Below are positions 1 through 5,924 of a stretch of DNA of 5,924 nt, in pieces. Position 1 is the stretch's first letter, and each line of letters begins with the position of its first letter. The translations under genes and the position numbers were made by a program. Origin of the DNA: PVC group bacterium (lineage in GTDB: Bacteria > Verrucomicrobiota > Kiritimatiellia > CAIKKV01 > PXCX01); the NCBI GenBank assembly GCA_003565195.1, contig PXCX01000241.1, forward strand, positions 1 through 5,924, read 5' to 3'. The notes under the pieces were generated by a model. It was given only the letters and a program-made list of their open reading frames with translations. It was not told where the DNA came from and did no database searches.

Positions 1-1622
1 AGCGCGCCGGCGGAAGAGGGGCCCTTGGGTTTGCGGCGTTGCCAACTAGCCAGCTCCGCTTGTGCCTGAATTTCGAGGCGACGCAGGTTCTGCATCGCCT
101 CGCTGCTGTCATGCGTAGGTTCGGCCCTTCGTTCCCCTTCAGATTCCGGCATGTTCACGATGTCCGGCTCTACGACATCGTTCGCCGCTTGAGCGCGTTT
201 CGCTTGCCGGCATGCCCACCACCGCGGCGGCGCCTGCGGTGTCTCAGCGCCGCCCAATGCGGCTGAGCCGGCGGTTTTCGGGAGTAGCTCCGGCTTAGGC
301 ATATGCTGGCCGGATTGCGTTTCGGCCGGCGCCTCGCGGTCGTCCGCCAGTTCGGGGATCTGTTGTTCGAGTTCCGAAATGCGTTTCTCAAGGACCGTCC
401 GCTCGCCCAACCATCGCTGTTCGGAGGCCGCATAATCGCGATCACGACCGGCTAAATTTTCATGCAACTCGTTCCGTTCACGCTTTAAGGACGCCAACCT
501 TTGTTCAAGTTCGGATACGCGTTCCTCCAAGGCGGTCCGCTCGCCTAACCATCGCTGTTCCGACGCCGCATGATCACGGTCACGACCACCAAGGCTTTTC
601 CGCAGTTTATCGCGGTCTCGTTTTAGGTCACGCACCATTTGATCAAAAGCCGCTACACGTTCCTCCAGCGCGGTTCGTTCGTGCAACAATCGCTGTTCCG
701 ATGCCGCATAATCACGATCCCGGCCGTTCAAAGTTTCCCGTAACGTATCCCTTTCCGCTGTTAACGCCGTCGCGCGTTGATCGAGTTCGGCAACACGTTC
801 CTCCAAAGAAGACCGTTCACGGGACCAGGTCTGTTCGGTCGACGCCAGATCACGTTCGCGTTCGGACAAAGTTTCCCGTAACTTATCCCTTTCCCCCGTT
901 AACGCCGTCGCGCGTTGATCGAGTTCGGCAACACGTTCCTCCAAAGAAGACCGTTCACGGGACCAGGCCTGTTCGGTCGACGCCAGATCGCGTTCGCGTT
1001 CGGACAAAGTTTCCCGTAACGTATCCCTTTCCCCCGTTAACGCCGTCGCGCGTTGATCGAGTTCGGCAACACGTTCCTCCAAAGAAGACCGTTCACGGGA
1101 CCAGGTCTGCTCGGCCAGCGATGCCGCCTCACGCAATTCCTGCGTCTGCGCGGCGGTCTCTTTTTGTTCAGCTTCCAGAGTAACCGCCCGCGTCTGCAGC
1201 CGGTCGCATTCGGACCGGTATGCCTGCTGCTGTTCCCGGCTCTTGCTGATTTGAGTGTTTAACTGTTCAAACCGATTTACGAAATCGGCCATCCATTGCC
1301 GCAAAGGTACGGAAGTTCCGGTGCGCGTGTTTTCAAGGGGACCGTCGGGCGCAATCAAGCCGTCCATCAGCAAGTCGAACCCCGCGCCGATATGGAGCGG
1401 GCCAAAACGGTCGCCATCACGCAAGCTTATCCGCCACACCATCTCCAATTCCGGAATATCGGTGGCCGCTTGCCAATCGGCGCCGCCATTCAGGGAAACT
1501 TTGCTGGCGGGCGACACCCGGCCTTCCGCAGCCCAGCGGCGCAGGACATCGATATCCGGCGCCTCGAATGTCGTGCCGTCGTCAATCCGCAGCATCCATT
1601 TGTCTTGCTTGGTGTTCGCCAT
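1..1622 (-). CDS. GYF_2-like N-terminus, coiled-coil tandem-repeat protein, 3' end outside window
   Basis: Translating the minus strand from the ATG at 1620-1622 gives 540 codons without a stop up to the left edge, so the C-terminus is missing. Residues 1-60 look like a GYF_2 (DUF4339-like) domain: W9, the DDG at 14-16, LRRWAAEG at 27-34, then W50 and IPELEM at 56-61. Residues 63-107 look like a second, diverged copy (W63, DGDRFGPL at 69-76). From about 115 to 425 the chain is highly charged and shows no membrane segment. It is built of 46-residue units with recurring L, V and A positions, which reads as a long coiled coil. After 430 it becomes a Pro/Ala-rich linker with PPRWW at 465-469 and an acidic stretch near 485-500. 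No signal peptide is visible, so a cytoplasmic or membrane-peripheral scaffold is likely, but I do not recognise a specific function. The start is supported by GGTGA six bases upstream. It follows dnaE by 6 bases and is probably co-transcribed. GYF_2 assignment is by pattern only. Confidence 0.85.
   Translation of the reverse strand, partial: MANTKQDKWMLRIDDGTTFEAPDIDVLRRWAAEGRVSPASKVSLNGGADWQAATDIPELEMVWRISLRDGDRFGPLHIGAGFDLLMDGLIAPDGPLENTRTGTSVPLRQWMADFVNRFEQLNTQISKSREQQQAYRSECDRLQTRAVTLEAEQKETAAQTQELREAASLAEQTWSRERSSLEERVAELDQRATALTGERDTLRETLSERERDLASTEQAWSRERSSLEERVAELDQRATALTGERDKLRETLSERERDLASTEQTWSRERSSLEERVAELDQRATALTAERDTLRETLNGRDRDYAASEQRLLHERTALEERVAAFDQMVRDLKRDRDKLRKSLGGRDRDHAASEQRWLGERTALEERVSELEQRLASLKRERNELHENLAGRDRDYAASEQRWLGERTVLEKRISELEQQIPELADDREAPAETQSGQHMPKPELLPKTAGSAALGGAETPQAPPRWWACRQAKRAQAANDVVEPDIVNMPESEGERRAEPTHDSSEAMQNLRRLEIQAQAELASWQRRKPKGPSSAGA
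348..1103 (-). repeat. Tandem 138-bp (46-residue) coding repeats, five full units and one partial
   Basis: Units begin at the codons starting at 1103, 965, 827, 689, 551 and 413 on the minus strand, exactly 138 bases apart, and encode residues 174-403 plus a partial sixth unit that fades near residue 425. Five of the six units start with W (the fourth starts with L). They share the pattern ER-x2-LE(E/K)R(V/I) near the start and (E/D)RD followed by a Ser/Thr-Glu-Gln near the end. Units 1 and 2 differ at only 3 of 138 bases by my reading. Unit 3 matches them in its first two thirds but ends like units 4 and 5 (GRDRD, AASEQR). Because 46 equals five heptads plus eleven residues, each unit would hold one hendecad stutter in a coiled coil. 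The DNA-level identity points to recent tandem duplication. Confidence 0.92.
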
Positions 1623-1628
1623 CAAAAA

Positions 1629-1633
1629 TCACC
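1629..1633 (-). promoter_or_regulatory. Ribosome binding site GGTGA of the coiled-coil gene, containing the dnaE stop
   Basis: On the minus strand the bases read GGTGA, then TTTTTG, then the ATG at 1622, which gives a 6-base spacer. The TGA in this motif is also the stop codon of dnaE. Ribosomes finishing dnaE would thus sit directly on the initiation region of the next gene, so translational coupling is likely. Confidence 0.6.
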
Positions 1634-4600
1634 GTTTATGGCCGGCTTTTCGGTTCCATTCACGCCGCCGCGATTGGCGCGGTTTTTTGCAAGGCTGCGT
1701 TTTCACGGCTACATAAACGCAGTCCTCACCCAACCGTTGCTTTAGCTCAGTCAACAGCGTTTCATCGGGTGTCACTTTCAGTGAGCGATCGGCTTCGATA
1801 AATATTTTTTCGCCGGCCGGCAAATTGACACATAAGACAACCGGCGTCAACCCGGAATGGGCCTCAAGGCATTTACGGATATCGGCCATGGTGTCAACGG
1901 TTGCGGTTTTCGCGGTCAGATGTATACCGAGCCGCTCCGCAAAATGACGGGGCGCATCCTGCAACGGATAAATTTCCTGGACGGTCAACTTGGATTTTCC
2001 ATCACGTACGGATGCTTCGCCACAAACCAGCAGCGGGGCATCTTTCACGATGCATTCGCGATAGCGCTGAAACGCTTCGGGAAAAGCAACCACTTCGATG
2101 CTGCCATCCATATCTTCCAACTGCATGACCGCCATGGCCTGTTTCTGCCTGGTTACCTTGACATCCAAGCCAGCAACGATCCCGCCAATCCGCGTGATTT
2201 GAGGTTCCTGCAATTCTTTGAGCGCGGAGACCGACGACAATCGGTAGCGTTGCAACAAGTCGGCATGCTGCGTCAAGGGATGCCCACTCATGTACGCGCC
2301 GAGCAATTCTTTTTCCTGGCGTAACATCTCGCTGGACCTCCAGGGCTCAATCTCTGGAAATGCGTCGGGATTGTCGGCGGCACCCTGGTCGACATCGCCA
2401 AACAGGGAACCCTGACCGCTACGCCGGTCGCGCGCCGCCGCAGAACCACGTCCGAGTGCGGAATCGATCCCGTTGAACAAACGCGCACGATGCATTCCGG
2501 TGCAATCAAAAGCGCCGGCCCGAATCAGGCTTTCCAGCACCTTACGATTCACGATCTGGCCATCGAGCCGTGTACAGAAATCCATTAATCCTTTAAAAGC
2601 ACCATTAGCCCGGCATTCTTCCACAATACGTTCGGCGACACCGGTGCCGACATTTTTTATGCCGGCCAACCCAAACCGAACTGCACCGTCCAGCGGTTTG
2701 AAACGAACGTCGCTTTCATTGATATCGGGTCCCAACACCTCTAGCCGCATCTCACGGGCTTCCTGAATGAACACCGGCAGTTTATCCGGATTGCCCATCT
2801 CGCTCGATAACAACGCCGCCATGAACTCGGCGGGAGCATGTGCCTTGAGATAGGCCGTCCAGTAAGCGATCATGGCATAGGCCGCACTATGCGATTTATT
2901 GAATCCGTATTCCGCGAATTTTGCGAGTGTATCGAATATTTTTTCAGCCTGAGATGTTGCTATCCGGTTCGTCTCAACGCAACCTTTGACAAATGTCTGG
3001 CGCTGTTTCTCCATTTCGTCGGCTTTTTTCTTGCCCATCGCGCGACGCAGGATATCGCCCTGTCCCAAGGAGTATCCCGCCAGGACATTGGCCGCCTTCT
3101 GGACCTGTTCCTGATACAGCATGACACCGTAGGTTTCCCGCAAAATCGGTTCCAGCATTGGATGATCGTAAACGACCGGTTTCTTGCCGGTTTTCCGGGC
3201 CACATACTCGTCCAGCATATTCATGGGGCCCGGCCGATAAAGGGCAATCATCGCAATTAAATCCTCAATCCGGTCAATCCCGACCCGCCGAACCAATTCC
3301 CGCATGCCGGTACTTTCCAACTGGAAGACACCCACCGTATCGCCTCGATTCAACAGTTCATAGGTGGCCCGGTCGTCAACCGGAAATTGTTCGGGCGCAA
3401 CGGTTTCGCCTTTGCGTTGGGCAACAAAATCAACCGCGGCCTGAATAACCGTCAAGGTTTTCAAACCCAGGAAATCCATTTTCAACAAGCCGATTTCGCC
3501 CAGCGGCTCCATCGGATACTGGGTTACCACCCCATGATCGTGTTTGTCCCGTGCCAGTGGAATGATTTCGTCAAGCGATTTTTCGCCGATCACGACGCCG
3601 GCAGCGTGGGTACTTTGATTGCGGCATAATCCTTCCAGCACCATGCTGGTATCGATAATCCGACGGCAAACCGGGTCATTCCGATATTTGGTCTCAAGTT
3701 CGGAACTTTCCTTCAAGGCCCGTTGCAAGGTGATCTTGGGATCATCAGGAATCATCTTGGACAACTGATCACAATCCTTGTACGGTACTTCCATCACCCG
3801 ACCGACATCGCGGATCACCATGCGGGCACCGAGGGTTCCGAACGTGATGATCTGCGCCGTATTCCCTGCACCATACTTTTGTTTGACGTATTCGATCACT
3901 TCACCACGCCGGCTCTGGCAGAAGTCGATATCGAAATCGGGTGGTGAGACGCGTTCCGGATTAAGAAACCGTTCAAAAATCAAGCCGTAACGAAGTGGAT
4001 CAATCCCGGTAATACCCAGCACATACGCCATCAGACTGCCCGCGCCGGAACCGCGCCCCGGACCAACCGGAATATTGCGACCGCGCGCATAGCGGATGAA
4101 ATCCCATACCACCAGGAAATAATTGACAAAACCGGTGGCCTCAATAATGCTGGTTTCATATCGCAGCCGTTCGACCACCTCGCGTTCCCGCGCATCCTTG
4201 GGGTGATCCATATCCTCTATATCGTAACAGCGCCGGACACCTTCCCGGCATAGCTGGGTCAGATAACGTTTCTGATCCAGACCGTCGGGAGCCTGAAACA
4301 CGGGAAAATGCGGTTCACCAAAACGGATTTCTGCATTACAGCGTTCCGCAATGCGCAAGGTATTGCTTAAGGCATCCGGAATTTCAGCGAATAAAGCCTG
4401 CATTTCGGCCGGGGTTTTCATGTAAAATTCCGGGGAGGCATATCGCATACGCTTGGGATTACTGAGCACCGTCTGGGTCTGCAAACAGAGCAATGCGTCA
4501 TGCGCTTCGGCGTGTTCCTTTTGCAGATAATGCACGTCATTGGTCGCCACCAACGGCATTTGCAACGCTTGCGCCAAATCCAGCATTCCGTCGACCACCG

Positions 4601-5168
4601 TTTTCTGTTCGGGAATCCCATGATCCTGAATCTCTAAATAGAAGTTGTCATGCCCCAACATTTCGCGGTATTCGCCGGCGACCCGGCGCGCACCGGACGA
4701 GTCACCGGCGACAATTTTTCGGGCAATCTCGCCCTTGAGACAGGCGGACAATCCAATCAGACCGCCGGCATGCCGTTGCAATATTTCGCGATCAATCCGC
4801 GGTTTATAGTAAAACCCTTCAAGCTGCGCCGCCGTGGCCAGTTTGATCAAATTATAGTAACCGGCTTCATCCGTCGCCAGCAATACCAGATGATCCCCAC
4901 CCTGGGCTCCGTCCGCATTACGATCGAACCGACTCGCGCGCGCAACATACATCTCGCATCCCAGGATAGGCTTAACCCCGTTATCACGGGCCGTCTTATA
5001 AAAATCGACCATACCGTACATCACCCCATGATCGGTAATCGCCACCGCAGGCGAGCCATCGGCAACCGCCTTTTGCATTACGTCGTCAAGCCGGCATGCG
5101 CCGTCAAGCATGCTGTACTTGGTATGCAAATGCAAGTGAACAAAGGATGGATCAGACTTCTTTTTCAT
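1629..5168 (-). CDS. dnaE: DNA polymerase III alpha subunit (replicative polymerase)
   Basis: This is the catalytic subunit of the replicative polymerase, which extends DNA from dNTPs in the replisome with the sliding clamp. The 1179 residues match the usual DnaE length of about 1160. The PHP domain (about 9-280) keeps H13, H15, D22, H47, E72, H93, C143, D211 and H213. The C-family polymerase core carries GPGRGSGAGS at 369-378, PDFDIDF with catalytic D413 and D415, and the third aspartate D565 in MDFLGL. A helix-hairpin-helix region lies near 830-880. QGSLF at 919-923 fits the internal beta-clamp binding motif, at the place where E. coli has QADMF. An OB fold starts near 991. The C-terminus ends in a very basic tail of about 20 residues. 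I chose the ATG at 5166-5168 because it has GGAG four bases upstream and places the PHP motif as in homologues. An in-frame ATG at 5222 would add 18 residues without a family match. The gene overlaps the upstream acetyltransferase by 17 bases. Confidence 0.98.
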   Translation of the reverse strand: MKKKSDPSFVHLHLHTKYSMLDGACRLDDVMQKAVADGSPAVAITDHGVMYGMVDFYKTARDNGVKPILGCEMYVARASRFDRNADGAQGGDHLVLLATDEAGYYNLIKLATAAQLEGFYYKPRIDREILQRHAGGLIGLSACLKGEIARKIVAGDSSGARRVAGEYREMLGHDNFYLEIQDHGIPEQKTVVDGMLDLAQALQMPLVATNDVHYLQKEHAEAHDALLCLQTQTVLSNPKRMRYASPEFYMKTPAEMQALFAEIPDALSNTLRIAERCNAEIRFGEPHFPVFQAPDGLDQKRYLTQLCREGVRRCYDIEDMDHPKDAREREVVERLRYETSIIEATGFVNYFLVVWDFIRYARGRNIPVGPGRGSGAGSLMAYVLGITGIDPLRYGLIFERFLNPERVSPPDFDIDFCQSRRGEVIEYVKQKYGAGNTAQIITFGTLGARMVIRDVGRVMEVPYKDCDQLSKMIPDDPKITLQRALKESSELETKYRNDPVCRRIIDTSMVLEGLCRNQSTHAAGVVIGEKSLDEIIPLARDKHDHGVVTQYPMEPLGEIGLLKMDFLGLKTLTVIQAAVDFVAQRKGETVAPEQFPVDDRATYELLNRGDTVGVFQLESTGMRELVRRVGIDRIEDLIAMIALYRPGPMNMLDEYVARKTGKKPVVYDHPMLEPILRETYGVMLYQEQVQKAANVLAGYSLGQGDILRRAMGKKKADEMEKQRQTFVKGCVETNRIATSQAEKIFDTLAKFAEYGFNKSHSAAYAMIAYWTAYLKAHAPAEFMAALLSSEMGNPDKLPVFIQEAREMRLEVLGPDINESDVRFKPLDGAVRFGLAGIKNVGTGVAERIVEECRANGAFKGLMDFCTRLDGQIVNRKVLESLIRAGAFDCTGMHRARLFNGIDSALGRGSAAARDRRSGQGSLFGDVDQGAADNPDAFPEIEPWRSSEMLRQEKELLGAYMSGHPLTQHADLLQRYRLSSVSALKELQEPQITRIGGIVAGLDVKVTRQKQAMAVMQLEDMDGSIEVVAFPEAFQRYRECIVKDAPLLVCGEASVRDGKSKLTVQEIYPLQDAPRHFAERLGIHLTAKTATVDTMADIRKCLEAHSGLTPVVLCVNLPAGEKIFIEADRSLKVTPDETLLTELKQRLGEDCVYVAVKTQPCKKPRQSRRREWNRKAGHKR

Positions 5169-5658
5169 CCGTCTCCATGGATAGCGACATGGCAACTTCA
5201 GGACAAGTAAACGGCGATTCAAAGCGGGTGCAATTCATGCATCCCATATACAATTTATGCATTAAACGCTCCTTTGACGTCACCTCAAACCCTAAACGGG
5301 CAAAAAACGCAGGCGTAAACGTCAGGACAATGATTTCACGAGGCCGCAACACAGCAATTCGATCGATCGCCGCGTTGACCAGACGCCGCCCAAGACCATG
5401 GCCACGCTCGTTATCGCGGACAATCAGTGACTTGATCTCCACTGCCGGATTACTGCAACACCCGATTTCAGGCAGAATCTGCCACGATACGGTCCCTACC
5501 ACCTGTTGTTTCCGCTGCGCGACCAGACAACGATCAATGTTTTGCACCAAATCGCCAAGCGAACGCGGCAACAAACAATCGACAGCGCTCTGAACCAGCG
5601 CGAAAATCGGCGCCGCATCCTCGAATTCCGCCGCACGAATATTGATGTCTTGGATCAT
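5152..5658 (-). CDS. GNAT-family N-acetyltransferase, short N-acetylglutamate synthase-like
   Basis: The 168-residue protein has a GNAT fold, which transfers an acetyl group from acetyl-CoA to an amine. It begins with the typical INIRAAEFEDAAPI segment (residues 5-18). VVGTVSW at 53-59 forms the central strands. EIKSLIV at 74-80 leads into the acetyl-CoA pyrophosphate loop RGHGLG at 85-90 (R-x2-G-x-G/A). IIVLTFTPAFFARLGF at 109-124 is the usual late strand and helix. The LTF-x3-FFA-x2-GF pattern and the following cysteines (C140, C143, C152, then PEVAM) recall short stand-alone N-acetylglutamate synthases of the first step of arginine synthesis, but related GNAT proteins of unknown substrate look alike, so I give no gene symbol. 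The ATG at 5656-5658 is preceded by GAGAGGG with an 8-base spacer. An upstream in-frame ATG at 5727 would add 23 residues without GNAT character. The gene is first in the leftward cluster and its end overlaps the dnaE start. Confidence 0.9.
   Translation of the reverse strand: MIQDINIRAAEFEDAAPIFALVQSAVDCLLPRSLGDLVQNIDRCLVAQRKQQVVGTVSWQILPEIGCCSNPAVEIKSLIVRDNERGHGLGRRLVNAAIDRIAVLRPREIIVLTFTPAFFARLGFEVTSKERLMHKLYMGCMNCTRFESPFTCPEVAMSLSMETDEKEV
5173..5176 (-). promoter_or_regulatory. Ribosome binding site of dnaE (GGAG), inside the upstream gene
   Basis: The minus strand reads GGAGACGG followed by the ATG at 5168. The GGAG lies within the last codons of the acetyltransferase gene, whose stop at 5152-5154 is downstream of this start. 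This site decides the dnaE start in favour of 5168 over the in-frame ATG at 5222 and suggests coupled translation. Confidence 0.6.
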
Positions 5659-5666
5659 CTTGCCAG

Positions 5667-5673
5667 CCCTCTC
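5667..5673 (-). promoter_or_regulatory. Ribosome binding site of the acetyltransferase gene (GAGAGGG)
   Basis: On the minus strand GAGAGGG lies 8 bases before the ATG at 5658. It is the best purine-rich match near either possible start and supports the shorter, 168-residue protein. Confidence 0.5.
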
Positions 5674-5693
5674 ATGCCCGCACGATCTAAAAC

Positions 5694-5727
5694 AATATAT
5701 ATTCGCCGAAAACCAGCGATTTTGCAA
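5694..5727 (-). promoter_or_regulatory. Weak candidate promoter region for the leftward operon
   Basis: The only AT-rich patch upstream of the acetyltransferase is ATATATATT at about 5694-5703, read leftward. TTGCAA at 5722-5727 could serve as a -35 box, but the best -10 at a 17-base spacing is the poor GAATAT, while the better TATATT lies 22 bases away. The operon needs a promoter hereabouts or further right; the exact boxes are uncertain. Confidence 0.25.
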
Positions 5728-5754
5728 GCATTATTCAGTTCCCGGAATCATGAC

Positions 5755-5783
5755 TTGAACTTCTCAGAATCATAAGTTATGAT
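5755..5783 (+). promoter_or_regulatory. Rightward sigma70-type promoter, TTGAAC-17-TATGAT
   Basis: TTGAAC at 5755-5760 and TATGAT at 5778-5783 are separated by exactly 17 bases, each box matching the housekeeping consensus at four or five of six positions. Transcription would start near 5790 and run right, away from the acetyltransferase operon, so the region is probably a divergent promoter. The gene it drives is mostly or wholly outside the window. Confidence 0.6.
5769..5783. promoter_or_regulatory. Perfect 15-base palindrome over the -10 box, operator-like
   Basis: ATCATAA, G, TTATGAT forms two perfect 7-base arms around one central base, and its right arm contains the TATGAT -10 box. Such placement is typical of a repressor operator that blocks polymerase binding. 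The regulator is not encoded in the window and I cannot assign a family. Confidence 0.45.
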
Positions 5784-5808
5784 GCGCATTTAAGGAAAGG
5801 AACCAGTA

Positions 5809-5825
5809 GCATCCCATAGGGATGC
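5809..5825 (+). promoter_or_regulatory. Perfect hairpin, 7-base stem and ATA loop, in the putative 5' leader
   Basis: GCATCCC, ATA, GGGATGC is a perfect inverted repeat about 20 bases after the expected transcription start. No T-run follows, so it does not look like an intrinsic terminator. It directly abuts the GGAAT octamer repeats and may be part of the same repeat element or a stem in the messenger leader. Confidence 0.55.
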
Positions 5826-5857
5826 GGAATGTTGGAATACTGGAATTATGGAATGTT
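5826..5857. repeat. Four tandem 8-base repeats, GGAATNNT
   Basis: The bases divide exactly into GGAATGTT, GGAATACT, GGAATTAT and GGAATGTT, followed by another GG. Five of eight positions plus the final T are constant and three of the four units contain no gap or slip. From memory, similar GGAAT-type runs occur between genes in several metagenomic phyla, but I cannot check this here. Other readings are binding sites for a protein (iterons) or simple slippage-derived sequence. Confidence 0.65.
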
Positions 5858-5924
5858 GGTAAATAGTGCAAATATGATGCTTGCGTTTTCAGATTCCGGT
5901 GATGCGCCAATTTTGCGTTGCATG

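Larger units (their letters stand above)
5784..5924 (+). other. Right-edge leader region, with a short open frame running off the window
   Basis: Beyond the promoter the sequence has an AAGGAAAGG purine run at about 5792-5800, then the hairpin and the octamer repeats. Two overlapping frames exist. A 14-codon frame from the ATG at 5822 ends in TAG at 5864-5866. A frame from the ATG at 5829, with an in-frame ATG at 5853, stays open for 32 codons to the edge. The first part of that longer frame is just translated repeat (Tyr-Trp-Asn type), and its only ribosome site candidate, AGGG at 5818-5821, is buried in the hairpin. A true gene start here is possible but not supported; TATGATGC also occurs twice (5778-5785 and 5873-5880). 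Confidence 0.3.

Noticed and set aside
170..445. Minus-strand frame of 91 codons
   Set aside because: It lies in another frame within the 540-codon coiled-coil gene, has no family character and no ribosome site.
701..1183. Plus-strand frame of 160 codons with 46-residue internal repeats
   Set aside because: It is the antisense reading of the 138-base repeats of the minus-strand coiled-coil gene. Any frame across these repeats stays open if one unit does. The minus-strand frame is far longer, has a ribosome site and encodes a sensible domain order.
4650..5210. Plus-strand frame of 186 codons and other plus-strand frames across 1857-4738
   Set aside because: All are antisense shadows of dnaE, which is unmistakable on the minus strand over its full length.
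5169..5222. Longer dnaE start at the ATG at 5222
   Set aside because: The extra 18 residues have no match to the DnaE family N-terminus, would deepen the overlap with the acetyltransferase to 71 bases, and lack a good ribosome site. The ATG at 5168 has GGAG upstream.
5659..5727. Longer acetyltransferase start at the ATG at 5727
   Set aside because: The added 23 residues precede the normal GNAT beginning and would take in the GAGAGGG ribosome site and the AT-rich promoter-like patch.
5727..5750. Possible ArgR box, because TTATTCA lies upstream of an arginine-pathway-like gene
   Set aside because: Only one half-site (TGAAT on the minus strand) is present. The second half does not match the ATTCA half of the ARG box consensus.
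5809..5825. Intrinsic terminator
   Set aside because: The stem is perfect but no T-run follows on either strand.

Overview
The window is a compact bacterial stretch (about 55% GC by eye) carrying one leftward cluster of three closely packed genes on the minus strand, with a regulatory, repeat-bearing intergenic region at its right edge. Read in the direction of transcription the order is: a small GNAT acetyltransferase (5658 to 5152), dnaE, the replicative DNA polymerase III alpha subunit (5168 to 1629), and a large coiled-coil protein (1622 to beyond base 1). The first two genes overlap by 17 bases. The second and third are 6 bases apart, and the dnaE stop codon lies inside the ribosome binding site of the next gene. 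The three genes are therefore probably one transcription unit with coupled translation.

The third gene is the easiest to miss, because its frame has no stop before the left edge: 540 codons are open from the ATG at 1622 to base 1. It starts with a tryptophan-rich, GYF_2-like region that appears to be doubled. A long charged coiled coil follows, built from 46-residue (138-base) tandem repeats, two of which are almost identical at the DNA level. A proline- and alanine-rich linker comes last and leaves the window.

DnaE is full length (1179 residues). All polymerase aspartates are present, and so is a complete set of PHP-domain metal ligands, unlike the degenerate PHP of E. coli DnaE. This suggests an alpha subunit with its own proofreading activity. 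The acetyltransferase resembles the short, stand-alone N-acetylglutamate synthase-like GNAT proteins and has a cysteine-rich tail.

Bases 5659 to 5924 hold no confident gene. They contain the probable leader of the leftward operon and a strong rightward sigma70-type promoter (TTGAAC, 17 bases, TATGAT). A perfect 15-base palindrome covers its -10 box. Downstream lie a perfect 7-base-stem hairpin and four tandem 8-base repeats of the form GGAATNNT. Whatever this promoter drives lies mostly to the right of the window.

Organism: the intact-PHP DnaE type, the GYF_2-like coiled-coil protein and the GGAAT repeats suggest a bacterium outside the Enterobacteria. A member of the PVC group (Verrucomicrobiota, Kiritimatiellota or Lentisphaerota) is my best guess, made from memory of family styles and not from a search. 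The window holds no rRNA, tRNA, CRISPR array, transposase or phage gene that I can see.
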